Below, in pieces: positions 42,609 to 51,385 of a stretch of DNA of 64,000 bases (position 1 is the stretch's first letter; the number at the start of each line of letters is the position of its first letter). The stretch comes from Burkholderiales bacterium (GTDB lineage Bacteria > Pseudomonadota > Gammaproteobacteria > Burkholderiales > Burkholderiaceae_C), in contig JACPUE010000015.1 of the NCBI GenBank assembly GCA_016192425.1, forward strand, positions 16,027 to 80,026, written 5' to 3'. The position numbers and the translations under genes are program-made. Under the pieces are notes generated by a model. It worked only from the letters and a program-made list of their open reading frames with translations, ran no database searches and was not told the DNA's origin.

Positions 42609-44318
42609 ATGACACACCCCGCCCCTGTGCAGCAGCACCCTCCCGCCTTTCGGCCCCGCATCCTGGACTCCCTGCAGGGCTACACGCGCGCCCGCTGGTT
42701 TGCCGACATGGGCGCGGGCATCACCGTGGGCATCGTGGCGCTGCCGCTGGCCATGGCCTTTGCCATTGCCAGCGGGCTCAAGCCCGAGGCGGGGTTGTGG
42801 ACGGCCATCATCGGGGGCTTTCTGGTCTCGCTGCTGGGTGGCACCAGCGTGCAGATCGGCGGGCCCGCCGGGGCCTTCATCGTCATCGTCTACGGCATCG
42901 TCGAGCGCCACGGCGTGGCGGGGCTGCTGATTTCCACCACCGGCGCAGGCATGCTGCTGTTTGCGCTGGGGATGTTCCGGCTGGGCAACCTGGTGCGCTT
43001 TGTGCCGGTGAGCATCGTCATCGGCTTCACCAACGGCATTGCCGTGCTGATTGCGCTGTCGCAGGTAAAGGACGCGCTGGGCCTGGACATTGCCAAGATG
43101 CCGGGCGACTTTGTCGCGCAAATTCTGGTGCTGGTGCAGCACGCAGGCAGCGTCAACCTCTATGCCCTGGGGCTGACGGGCGCCTGCCTGGGGGGGCTGT
43201 TCCTGTGGCCCGTGCTGTTTGTGCGGCACAACAAACTGGTGCTGCGCCTGGCCGATGGCAAAACCGTGCGCTCGTTTGCGCGCATTCCCGCCCCCGTGGT
43301 GGCGCTGGTCTCGCTCACGGCGCTGGCAAGCTTCATGCATATGCCCGTGGAGACCATTGGCACACGCTTTGGCGGCATACCGCAGGGGCTGCCCAGCTTT
43401 GAATTGCGCCCGCTGTCGTGGGACACCTTGCGCCAGCTCGTCATTCCCACGCTGACCATCGCGCTGCTGGGCGCCATCGAATCGCTCCTGTGCGCGCGTG
43501 TGGCCGACCAGCTGGCCACGGGCGAGCACCACCGCAAGCACGACCCCAACCAGGAACTCATGGCCCAGGGCGTGGCGAATTTTGTGGTGCCTTTCTTTGG
43601 CGGCATGCCGGTCACGGGCACCATTGCACGCACGGTGACCAACCTGCGCTCGGGCGCCACCTCACCCATCGCAGGCATCGTGCACGCCGCCACGCTGGGC
43701 GCCATCGTGCTGCTGGCTGCGCCGCTGGCGCTGCACATCCCGCTGGCGGTGCTGGCGGGCATCCTGCTGTATGTGGCCTGGAACATGGGCGAATGGCATG
43801 AGTTCGTGCGCCTGCGGCATTTCAGCAACCACTACCGGCTGCTGATGCTGGGCACCTTCTTCCTGACCGTGGTGTTCGACCTGACCGTGGCGGTGGAGGT
43901 AGGCCTGGTGCTGGCCTGCGTGCTGTTCGTGCGGCGCATGAGCGCACTGTTCCGCGCCGACCCTTTGCCGCTGGAGGCGGGCACGCCTGGCACCCGCCTG
44001 GGCTGGAGCCTGCACGGCGCGCTGTTCTTTGGCGCCGCCGCCAAGATCGACCCGCTGGTGCAGGCCATCGAAGCCGCCCCGCAGGGCGTGCTGGTGGATC
44101 TGGACATGCGCTACCTGTTCGCGCTGGATACCACCGGGCTTGACGGACTGGAACAAATCCTCAAGGCCGTGGCCCAGCGCGGCGGCCGCCTGGCGGTACA
44201 CCAACCGCAGGAACAGGTGCGCTCGCTGATGGAACGCTCAGGCTTCAGCGCCAAGCTGGCGGCACAGGCCCCGCCAGCAGAGGGTTCAGGACAGGAGCCG
44301 CTGGCGGGCCGCACCTAG
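42609..44318 (+). CDS. SulP-family anion transporter with STAS domain
   Basis: A 569-residue inner-membrane transporter of the SLC26/SulP family. The SulP signature is seen in GITVGIVALPLAMAFAIASG and GGTSVQIGGPAGAFIVIV, with about 12-14 transmembrane helices to about residue 440. A cytoplasmic STAS domain follows (GVLVDLDMRYLFALDTTGLDGLEQIL), with a conserved acidic/Thr site. Substrates in the family are sulfate, bicarbonate or C4-dicarboxylates; sequence alone does not decide. Its end overlaps the convergent chemoreceptor gene by 33 bases. A TACACT box lies 12 bases before the start region. Confidence 0.92.
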   Translation: MTHPAPVQQHPPAFRPRILDSLQGYTRARWFADMGAGITVGIVALPLAMAFAIASGLKPEAGLWTAIIGGFLVSLLGGTSVQIGGPAGAFIVIVYGIVERHGVAGLLISTTGAGMLLFALGMFRLGNLVRFVPVSIVIGFTNGIAVLIALSQVKDALGLDIAKMPGDFVAQILVLVQHAGSVNLYALGLTGACLGGLFLWPVLFVRHNKLVLRLADGKTVRSFARIPAPVVALVSLTALASFMHMPVETIGTRFGGIPQGLPSFELRPLSWDTLRQLVIPTLTIALLGAIESLLCARVADQLATGEHHRKHDPNQELMAQGVANFVVPFFGGMPVTGTIARTVTNLRSGATSPIAGIVHAATLGAIVLLAAPLALHIPLAVLAGILLYVAWNMGEWHEFVRLRHFSNHYRLLMLGTFFLTVVFDLTVAVEVGLVLACVLFVRRMSALFRADPLPLEAGTPGTRLGWSLHGALFFGAAAKIDPLVQAIEAAPQGVLVDLDMRYLFALDTTGLDGLEQILKAVAQRGGRLAVHQPQEQVRSLMERSGFSAKLAAQAPPAEGSGQEPLAGRT

Positions 44319-45923
44319 CGCCGGAGCGGCTGCATGGGCTGCGGGCACAGCGGTGGACCGTTCCGCCGCATCACCCGCGTCCACCTGGAACACGGCCACG
44401 GCCTGCACCAGTTCCTGCGCCTGGGTGCTCAGGCCGGTGGCTGCGGCGGCAATCTGCTCCACCAGCGCAGCGTTCTGCTGCGTCACATGGTCCATCTGCA
44501 CGATGGCCTCGCCGATCTGGGCCACGCCCGAGCGCTGCTCGGCGCTGGCGCTGCTGATCTCGCCTACCAGGGCCGTGACCCGGCGGATGGACTGCACCAC
44601 CTCCTGCATGGTGGCGCCTGCCTTGTCCACCAGGTTCGAGCCCTGCGCCACGCGCTCCACGCTGGCAGAGATCAGGCCCTTGATTTCGCGCGCGGCCTCG
44701 GCGCTGCGCCCGGCCAGGGCCCGCACCTCGCTGGCCACCACGGCAAAACCGCGCCCCTGCTCGCCTGCGCGCGCCGCTTCCACGGCGGCATTCAGGGCCA
44801 GGATGTTGGTCTGGAAGGCGATGCCGTCGATCACGCCAATGATGTCGGCAATCTTCTGGCTGGAGGTGTTGATGTCGCGCATGGTGTCCACCACCTGCCC
44901 CACCACGGCGCCGCCGCGCTCGGCCACGGCGCTGGCGTCGCATGCCAGGGTGTTGGCCTGCTGGGCGTTGTCCGCGTTGTGCGCCACCGCATCGCGCAGT
45001 TCCTGCATGGAGGCCGAGGTTTCTTCCAGCGCACCGGCCTGGGCCTCGGTGCGGTTGGACAGGTCCATGTTGCCTTGTGCAATCTCGGTGCTGCCGCCCA
45101 GCACGTTTTGCGCACCCTGGCGCACATGCGTGACGACACGCGCCAAAGCACCCTGCATGTCCTTCAAGGCCAGCAGCAGCTGCGCCACTTCGTTGCGCCC
45201 CTGCGCCTCAATAGGCTCCTGCAGGTTGCCTGCAGCCACCGAACGGGCCACGCGCACCGCCTGGCGCAAGGGCCCGGTGATGGAGCGGATGATCCACCAG
45301 GCCAGCAAGCCGCCCAGCACCATGACCACCAGCGTGGTGGCCAGCAGCATGCCGCGCACGCTGTTGGCAGCCCGCTCGGTGGCACCAGTGGCCTGGCCCA
45401 GTTGCTGCTGCTGTTGCTGCAGCAGGGCGTCCATGGCACTGAAATAGGCCTGCTGCGCCGGGTGCATCTTCTCGACCAGCAACTCCTTGGCGTCGAAGAC
45501 CTGGCCCGAACCGGCCAGTTCCTGGGTCTCGTTCTGCAGCGGCTCGTAGGCCTTGCGTGCCGCCTGCACCTGCTGCAATACAGCCTGCGCAGCACCGTCG
45601 CCCGCCAGGAGCTTTTCCAGCTCTACAAAGCGCTGGTCGATCCGCTTTTGAACGCGCCCTATGCTCTGCGCCTCGGCCATGATGGCGGCCGTGTCGCGCA
45701 TCAGGATCATGTTGCGCACGCTGCTGGAGATGGTCTGCACGTCCTCCTTGATGGCGCTGCCCACCACCATGCGCGGAATGCGCGCATTGGCCACATCGCC
45801 AAACAGCCCGGTCATGGTGGAAACCTGCACCCAGACCACGGCCACCATGGCCAGGATCATCAGGCCCAGCAGGGCAAAGCCCAGTTCCAGCCGGGTGGAA
45901 ATCCGCAAATCAATGATGCGCAT
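44286..45923 (-). CDS. Methyl-accepting chemotaxis protein
   Basis: A 545-residue transmembrane chemoreceptor. TM1 about residues 12-34, a periplasmic four-helix-bundle domain (4HB_MCP) to about 190, TM2 (ATTLVVMVLGGLLAWWIIRS), HAMP, then the signalling domain with the conserved tip IDGIAFQTNILALNAAVEAA and EQGRGFAVVASEVRALAGRS. The C-terminus (RQRLLS) lacks a CheR-binding pentapeptide. It is the last gene on the strand after the ABC-type binding protein and TRAP operon, 83 bases downstream, suggesting a receptor for the transported compound. GAAGGATG precedes the ATG. Confidence 0.95.
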   Translation of the reverse strand: MRIIDLRISTRLELGFALLGLMILAMVAVVWVQVSTMTGLFGDVANARIPRMVVGSAIKEDVQTISSSVRNMILMRDTAAIMAEAQSIGRVQKRIDQRFVELEKLLAGDGAAQAVLQQVQAARKAYEPLQNETQELAGSGQVFDAKELLVEKMHPAQQAYFSAMDALLQQQQQQLGQATGATERAANSVRGMLLATTLVVMVLGGLLAWWIIRSITGPLRQAVRVARSVAAGNLQEPIEAQGRNEVAQLLLALKDMQGALARVVTHVRQGAQNVLGGSTEIAQGNMDLSNRTEAQAGALEETSASMQELRDAVAHNADNAQQANTLACDASAVAERGGAVVGQVVDTMRDINTSSQKIADIIGVIDGIAFQTNILALNAAVEAARAGEQGRGFAVVASEVRALAGRSAEAAREIKGLISASVERVAQGSNLVDKAGATMQEVVQSIRRVTALVGEISSASAEQRSGVAQIGEAIVQMDHVTQQNAALVEQIAAAATGLSTQAQELVQAVAVFQVDAGDAAERSTAVPAAHAAAPALGAARQRLLS

Positions 45924-46006
45924 GGTGTCATCCTTCAGGCAGTTTCTGCCACTTCATGCCGGCAAGGCTGCTGGGGCCGCACAAGACACGAAGGCCCCAG
46001 GCCCCC

Positions 46007-47119
46007 CTAGCGCCGAAAGCGCCCGCCGGTACCGATGATGGAGAGGTCGGAAAAATCCAGCCCCGTGTGGTCGCTGGGGCTGTAGTCCAGCACCAGCCCG
46101 CCCAGATCGAAGCGGCCCAGGTTGTCCAGGGCCTGGTGCAGGCTGGCGCGGCTGGGCTTGGGGCCGGCGCGGCGCAGGCCTTCGACCAGCACCTTGGCGG
46201 CGACAAAGCCTTCGAGCATGGCGGGGCTCAGTTCGTCCGCGCCGTGCGCCTTGGCCAGCTGGGTGGCCTCCTTGACCAAGCCGAAGTTCAGGCTGGCGGG
46301 CATGACCTGGCTGACGATGACGCCTTGCGCCTGGTCGCCCAGCAGCTTGACGAAGCCCCCCGAGGCATTGTTCGACAGCGTGAGGTACTGCCCGCCCACC
46401 CGCGCCGCCTTGAGGCTGCGGATGCCCTCCACCACCGCCGTGCCCGAGCCGATGATGAGCACGGCCTGCGGCTGCGCTGCCTGCAATGCGGGCAGCAGCG
46501 GCGCAAAGTCGGGCTTGGTGCGGTCGAACCTGGCCACGGCCACGGGCTCCAGCCCGGCCGCCTTGAGGCCGTTGCGCGCGCCCTGCAGGCCGTCGGCGCC
46601 AAAGCTGTCGTCCACGTGCACCACGGCCACTTGCCGAACACCGATGGAGGCCAGGTACGCCATGGCACGCTCGGCCTCGCGCTGGTAGGTGGCGCGCACG
46701 TTGAAGATATAGGGCTTGACCGGCTGGTGCAGCACCATGGCGCCGGTGGACGGGCCGATGAGGGCCACGCGGTGCTGCTCCAGCACGGTGTTGATGGCCT
46801 CGGTGTGCGGCGTGCCCCGGCTCATGAAAAGCGCCAGCACGCCGCGCTCCTCGATCAGGGTGCGGGCGTTGGCCTCGGCCTTCTTGACGTCGAACGCGTC
46901 GTCCAGGGTGATGATCTCGATTTTTTCGCCGCCCACGCCGCCCTTGGCGTTGACATGGTCCAGGTAGAGCTGCGCGCCCTGCATGGATTCCTTCACCGTG
47001 GCCGCCACCGCTCCGGTGACGCCCACGGTCTGCCCGATGCGCAATTGCGCGAAGGCAGCGCTGGCGGCCAGGGCCAGCGCACACGCCACCACCAGGGGGC
47101 TGACGTGCGGCGTGGCCAT
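46007..47119 (-). CDS. ABC-type (Leu/Ile/Val-type) periplasmic binding protein
   Basis: A 370-residue type I periplasmic binding protein (Peripla_BP_6) with a signal peptide ending ASAAFA-QL. Family features are GQTVGVTGAVAATVKESMQG, AQLYLDHVNAKGGVGGEKIE, LIGPSTGAM and VAVVHVDDSFGADGLQGARN. No ABC permease or ATPase genes are present. It starts 2 bases after dctM, inside the TRAP operon, and is followed by a chemoreceptor. It may be a sensory binding protein for the MCP or a loose component of a distant ABC system. An open frame upstream overlaps dctM but has no support. Confidence 0.9.
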   Translation of the reverse strand: MATPHVSPLVVACALALAASAAFAQLRIGQTVGVTGAVAATVKESMQGAQLYLDHVNAKGGVGGEKIEIITLDDAFDVKKAEANARTLIEERGVLALFMSRGTPHTEAINTVLEQHRVALIGPSTGAMVLHQPVKPYIFNVRATYQREAERAMAYLASIGVRQVAVVHVDDSFGADGLQGARNGLKAAGLEPVAVARFDRTKPDFAPLLPALQAAQPQAVLIIGSGTAVVEGIRSLKAARVGGQYLTLSNNASGGFVKLLGDQAQGVIVSQVMPASLNFGLVKEATQLAKAHGADELSPAMLEGFVAAKVLVEGLRRAGPKPSRASLHQALDNLGRFDLGGLVLDYSPSDHTGLDFSDLSIIGTGGRFRR

Positions 47120-47121
47120 GG

Positions 47122-48405
47122 CTACATCATCCCCAGCATGTGCGGGAACCACAGGGAGAGACCCGGCCAGTAGGTCACCACGATCAGGAAGCCCAGCATG
47201 GCCAGCAGCCACGGCCACACCGCCACGGTGAGCTCGGTGATGCCCATCTTGGTGATGCCCGAGGCCACGTACAGGTTCAGGCCCACGGGCGGATGGCACA
47301 TGCCGACTTCCATGTTCACCACCATGATGATGCCGAAATGCACCGGGTCGATGCCCAGCTTCATCGCCACCGGGAACAGGATGGGCGCGAAGATCAGCAC
47401 GATGGACGAGGGCTCCATGAAGTTGCCCGCCAACAGCAGGATCACGTTCACGGCCAGCAGGAAGGTAATCATGCCCAGGCCGTTGCCCAGCATCCAGTCG
47501 GCCAGCGCCTGCGGGATGTTCTCGTTGGTCATGATGAAGCTGAACAGCACCGCGTTGGTGATGATGTACAGCAGCATGGCGCTCATGTTGGCCGAGTTGA
47601 GCAGCACCTTGGGCACGTCCTTGAGGCCCATGTCCTTGTAGACGAACACGGCCACGAAGAAGGCGTACACCGCGCTCATGGCGGCGGCTTCGGTGGGCGT
47701 GAACATGCCGGTGTAGATGCCGCCCATCACGATGACGATCAGCAGCAGGCCCCAGGCCGATGCACGGAAGGCCTGCCAGCGCTCGCCCCAGGTGGCCTTG
47801 GGCATGCGCGGGTAGTTGAACTTGCGCGCACGCCAGTAGGTCACACCGCCCAAAACACCGGCCAAGGCCAGGCCCGGCACCACACCGGCCATGAACAGGG
47901 CGCCCACCGAGGTGTTGGTGGCCACCGAGTACATCACCATCACGATGGAGGGCGGAATCAGGATGCCCAGAGCACCCGAGGTGGTGATGACCCCGGCGCC
48001 GAACTTGTTGGGGAAACCCGCCTTGGTCATGGCCGGCAGCAGGATGGAGCCAATGGCCACCACCGTGGCCGGGCTGGAGCCCGACACCGCAGCAAACAAA
48101 GCGCATGCCAGCACCCCGCCCAGGCCCAGGCCGCCGTACCAGTGGCCCACCATGGCGGTGGCAAATTTGATCATGCGCCGCGCCACGCCGCCGTGGGTGA
48201 GGAAGTTGCCCGCCAGAATGAAGAACGGGATCGCCATGATCTCGAACTTCTCGATGCCGGTGAACAGCTTGAGCGCCACCGACTCCAGCGGCACATGGGT
48301 AAAGCCGAACAGGAAGGTCAGTACCGTCAGGCCCAGCGAGATGGAGATGGGCATGCCGGTGAGCATGAGCACCAGCAGGATGAGGAAGATGATGGCGGCG
48401 TTCAT
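47122..48405 (-). CDS. dctM: TRAP transporter large permease
   Basis: A 427-residue DctM subunit with about 12 transmembrane helices; with DctQ it forms the sodium-driven channel of a TRAP transporter. It begins AAIIFLILLVLMLTGMPISI. Conserved features include FFILAGNFLTHGGVARRMI, GSSPATVVAIGSILLP, ITTSGALGILIPPSIVM and PVGLNLYVASGI. Its ATG overlaps the dctQ stop by 4 bases. An ABC-type binding protein gene starts 2 bases after its stop. Confidence 0.96.
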   Translation of the reverse strand: MNAAIIFLILLVLMLTGMPISISLGLTVLTFLFGFTHVPLESVALKLFTGIEKFEIMAIPFFILAGNFLTHGGVARRMIKFATAMVGHWYGGLGLGGVLACALFAAVSGSSPATVVAIGSILLPAMTKAGFPNKFGAGVITTSGALGILIPPSIVMVMYSVATNTSVGALFMAGVVPGLALAGVLGGVTYWRARKFNYPRMPKATWGERWQAFRASAWGLLLIVIVMGGIYTGMFTPTEAAAMSAVYAFFVAVFVYKDMGLKDVPKVLLNSANMSAMLLYIITNAVLFSFIMTNENIPQALADWMLGNGLGMITFLLAVNVILLLAGNFMEPSSIVLIFAPILFPVAMKLGIDPVHFGIIMVVNMEVGMCHPPVGLNLYVASGITKMGITELTVAVWPWLLAMLGFLIVVTYWPGLSLWFPHMLGMM

Positions 48406-49076
48406 TTCTGGCCCCCTGCGTTGTCTTGTTTGTCTGCGGGGTGCAGGTTGTCTTTCATGGCGTAGGGGTTGATGTCCTTCGCCGCAGCCTCTTCGTCCAA
48501 GCCGTCCACATGGCCGTGGTCGTGGTGCGGCAGTTCACCCGTGCGGATGAAGCCCACCAGCACCTGCAGAAAGCGGAAGCACATCAGGCTGGTGCCCAGC
48601 GGAATGGCGCTGTACACCATCCAGGTAGGCCACTCCAGGTCCGGGGTGGTGGGGCCTTCGATCAGGTCGTCGATAGGCAGGCCGAACAGCTTGTACAGGC
48701 CATAGTGCGCACCGTTTTCCCACACGAAGTGGGAGCCCAGATAGGCCACGATGCCGGTGAACACGGCCCCCGCCGCCAGGCCGAAGATGATGAACTTGCC
48801 ACGGTTGGCGTCGCTCAGGCGGTTGATGAGCACGTCCACCCCCACGTGGATGCCGGTGCGCACCCCGTAGGCGGCGCCGAACTTGGCCATCCATACGAAC
48901 ATGATGATGGTGAGCTCCTGCGCCCAGGTCATGTTGATGGTGAGCAGCCAGTCCTGCACGCCGGGGATGGCAAAGCCTGCGGCGTAGCGGTGCAGCACCG
49001 CTACAAAAACGATGAGCGTGGCGCCGCCCATCAGGAAGGTGATGAACCACTCTTCCAGGTGATCGAGGAATTTCAT
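48402..49076 (-). CDS. dctQ: TRAP transporter small permease
   Basis: A 224-residue DctQ subunit with four transmembrane helices: ITFLMGGATLIVFVAVLHRY, WAQELTIIMFVWMAKFGAAY, IIFGLAAGAVFTGIVAYLG and a fourth near residue 165. The C-terminal ~50 residues are hydrophilic, His/Asp/Glu-rich and longer than usual. ATG 49076 is chosen with GGAG 8 bases upstream; an earlier in-frame start has no support. It overlaps dctM by 4 bases and follows dctP with a 138-base gap. Confidence 0.95.
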   Translation of the reverse strand: MKFLDHLEEWFITFLMGGATLIVFVAVLHRYAAGFAIPGVQDWLLTINMTWAQELTIIMFVWMAKFGAAYGVRTGIHVGVDVLINRLSDANRGKFIIFGLAAGAVFTGIVAYLGSHFVWENGAHYGLYKLFGLPIDDLIEGPTTPDLEWPTWMVYSAIPLGTSLMCFRFLQVLVGFIRTGELPHHDHGHVDGLDEEAAAKDINPYAMKDNLHPADKQDNAGGQK

Positions 49077-49214
49077 GGGAATTCTCCAGGGGAGATCGTT
49101 GTGCGGGCTGCTGTTGCGCGTCAACAGGCCCCGCGGTCAATGTGGCGCACGTGCCATGCGGTGCGCCCTGCGGCAGCGGTGCGGCTGGGCACCGCTGCCA
49201 GGGTTGTCACAGGA

Positions 49215-50222
49215 TCAGAGCTTGGCCGGGTCGAAACCGGTGGCCTTGTACACGTCCTGAATGGTTTCCTTGCCCACGCGGCTGGACATCTTGTCGTGCA
49301 CCGGCACCAGCGCCTTCTTGAGTGCCGTGCGCTCTTCCTTGGTCGGGGTGTAGATGGTGGTCTTGCCGCTCTTCTTCACGCCTTCCAGGGCCTGGTCGTT
49401 CTCGTCCTGGGCGATCTGGTTGGCGTAGAAGGTCGATTGCTTCATCGCCTGGGAGAGCTGCTCACGCACATCGGCGGGCAGGCCGTCCCAGAACTTCTTG
49501 TTCACGATCACGGCGTAGCCCAGGTAGCCGTGGTTGGTCAGGGTCACGTGCTTTTGCACCTCGTGCATCTTTTGCGTGAAGAAGTTGGAGGGCGGGTTCT
49601 CGGTGCCGTCGACCACGCCGGTCTGCAGGGCCTGGTAGGTCTCGCCAAAGGCAATCACCTGCGGAATGCCGCCCAGGGCACGGATTTCCTCTTCCAGCAC
49701 CTTGGACGACTGGATGCGGTACTTCAGGCCCTTGTAGTCGGCCACGGCCTTGAGCGGCTTGTTGGCCGAGAAGACCTTGAAGCCGTTGTCCCAATAGGCC
49801 AGGCCGGTGATGCCGCGGCTCTCCAGCTTCTTGAGCAGCTTTTCACCCACGGGGCCGTTGGTGACCTTGTGCAGCGCATCGCGGTCGTCAAAGATGAAGG
49901 GCAGGTCGAACACCTCGAACTCCTTCACCCCCAGGGGGCCGAACTTGGCCAGCGAGGGGGCCAGCATCTGCACCGAACCCAGCTGCAGGGCTTCCATCTC
50001 TTCCTTGTCCTTGTACAGCGCGCTGTTGGCGTACACCTCGACCTTGACCTTGCCCTTGGTCAGCTCTGCAGCCTTCTTGGCAAAAAACTCTGCGGCCTTG
50101 CCCTTGGGCGTGTCCTGGGCGACCACGTGGCTGAACTTGATGACGATCTGCTGTGCCTGGGCCACCGTGGCACCAAACGCCACCAACGCGCAGACAAGCA
50201 CTTTTTTCACCGGAAATTGCAT
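49215..50222 (-). CDS. dctP: TRAP transporter substrate-binding protein
   Basis: A 335-residue periplasmic DctP with a signal peptide ending VAQA-QQ. Family landmarks are IKFSHVVAQDTPKGKAAEFF, FDLPFIFDDRDALH, the carboxylate-binding Arg in YRIQSSKVLEEEI, and TGVVDGTENPPSNF. This closely follows C4-dicarboxylate binding proteins (malate, succinate, fumarate). It heads the dctP-dctQ-dctM operon. A second, related binding protein lies just upstream. Confidence 0.95.
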   Translation of the reverse strand: MQFPVKKVLVCALVAFGATVAQAQQIVIKFSHVVAQDTPKGKAAEFFAKKAAELTKGKVKVEVYANSALYKDKEEMEALQLGSVQMLAPSLAKFGPLGVKEFEVFDLPFIFDDRDALHKVTNGPVGEKLLKKLESRGITGLAYWDNGFKVFSANKPLKAVADYKGLKYRIQSSKVLEEEIRALGGIPQVIAFGETYQALQTGVVDGTENPPSNFFTQKMHEVQKHVTLTNHGYLGYAVIVNKKFWDGLPADVREQLSQAMKQSTFYANQIAQDENDQALEGVKKSGKTTIYTPTKEERTALKKALVPVHDKMSSRVGKETIQDVYKATGFDPAKL

Positions 50223-50337
50223 GACGGACTCCTTGGATCTTGAGGGATGACAACGGGGCGCACTGTAGGCCGCATGTCACAACTTTGTAACTGTGGTGTT
50301 CCACAGCTAGGGTTAACCCTCGTCCCGGAACACGCGT

Positions 50338-51351
50338 TCAGGCGGCTGCCAGCACGGCGTGCACCCGGTCGATCCACTGGCGGCCGATACGCCCCTGCAG
50401 GCCCAGGGCCACCTCCTGCGTCGCCTGGCGCAGGCGCTGGCGCTGGTCATCGCTCGGCACATGGATGCGCGTGCCGCCCCCCAGGCGCAGGTGTGCCAGG
50501 GCTTCGTCGTTTTCGTACTGGGCGATGGTGTTGCCCCAGTCCAGCGCCTCGGCCATGGCCTGCCGTACCAGGGTGCGGTCGCCTGGGCGCAGGTGGTTCC
50601 AGAAGCGCTGGTTCACCACCACGCAGTAGCCCAGGTAGCCGTGGCGGGTCAGGCTCAGGTCGGTCTGCACCTCGTGCATGCGCTGCGTCCAGAGGTTGGA
50701 CACCGGGTTCTCCGTCCCGTCCACCACGCCCGTGGCCAGGGCGCGGCGGGTTTCGCCAAAGCCCAGCACCACCGGCTTGGCGCCCAGGGCGCGCATCTGG
50801 TGGGCAATCACGCGCGAGCTCTGGATGCGCATGCGCAGGCCCACAAAATCCTGCGGCGCCAGCAGCGGGCGGTTGGCGCTCATGTGCTTGAAGCCGTTGT
50901 CCAGGTAGCCCAGGCCCACCATGCGCTGGCGCTCCAGCGCAGCCAGCAGCTCCTTGCCGATGGCGCTGCGCATCACGCGGTGCACCTGCTCCTTGGAGTC
51001 GAACAGGAACGGCAGGTCGAACAGCTCGAACTCCGGGAAACCGATGCGCCCGAACTTGGACAGCGAGGGCGCCAGCATGTCCACCGCGCCCAGTTGCAGG
51101 GCCTGGATCTCGTCGGCATCGCCATACAGCACCGAATTGGGGTAGATGACCACCTGGATGCGCCCCTGGCTCAGCGCCTGCACGCGCTCGCTGAACCGCT
51201 CCAGCGCCAGGCCCTTGGGCGTCTGCCGCGCCACCACGTGGGACAAGCGGATGGTCACCTGTGCCTGCGCCGGCGCTGCGCCCGGCGCTGGCAGTGCGCC
51301 CAGGGCCAGGGCCTGCAGGCAACGGCGGCGTGGAAGGGCAGCGGCGCGCAT
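50338..51351 (-). CDS. Second DctP-family binding protein, next to the sensor kinase
   Basis: A 337-residue paralogue of the adjacent dctP: it keeps IRLSHVVARQTPKGLALERF, FDLPFLFDSKEQVH, the Arg in MRIQSSRVIAHQM and TGVVDGTENPVSNL. The signal region starts MRAAALPRRRCLQALALGAL. No own permease follows; the next gene on the strand is dctP, 115 bases on. Its start lies back to back with the histidine kinase gene (start codons 34 bases apart, or overlapping if the kinase starts at 51350). It may serve the DctQM channel or feed ligand information to the kinase. Confidence 0.9.
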   Translation of the reverse strand: MRAAALPRRRCLQALALGALPAPGAAPAQAQVTIRLSHVVARQTPKGLALERFSERVQALSQGRIQVVIYPNSVLYGDADEIQALQLGAVDMLAPSLSKFGRIGFPEFELFDLPFLFDSKEQVHRVMRSAIGKELLAALERQRMVGLGYLDNGFKHMSANRPLLAPQDFVGLRMRIQSSRVIAHQMRALGAKPVVLGFGETRRALATGVVDGTENPVSNLWTQRMHEVQTDLSLTRHGYLGYCVVVNQRFWNHLRPGDRTLVRQAMAEALDWGNTIAQYENDEALAHLRLGGGTRIHVPSDDQRQRLRQATQEVALGLQGRIGRQWIDRVHAVLAAA

Positions 51352-51385
51352 GGCCGGTATTATCGCCAGCAGCCTGCACGCCGCC

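Noticed and set aside
46007..48106. A 699-codon frame fusing the binding protein with an N-terminal extension
   Set aside because: The extension lies over dctM in another frame; the true start at 47119 gives a normal signal peptide.
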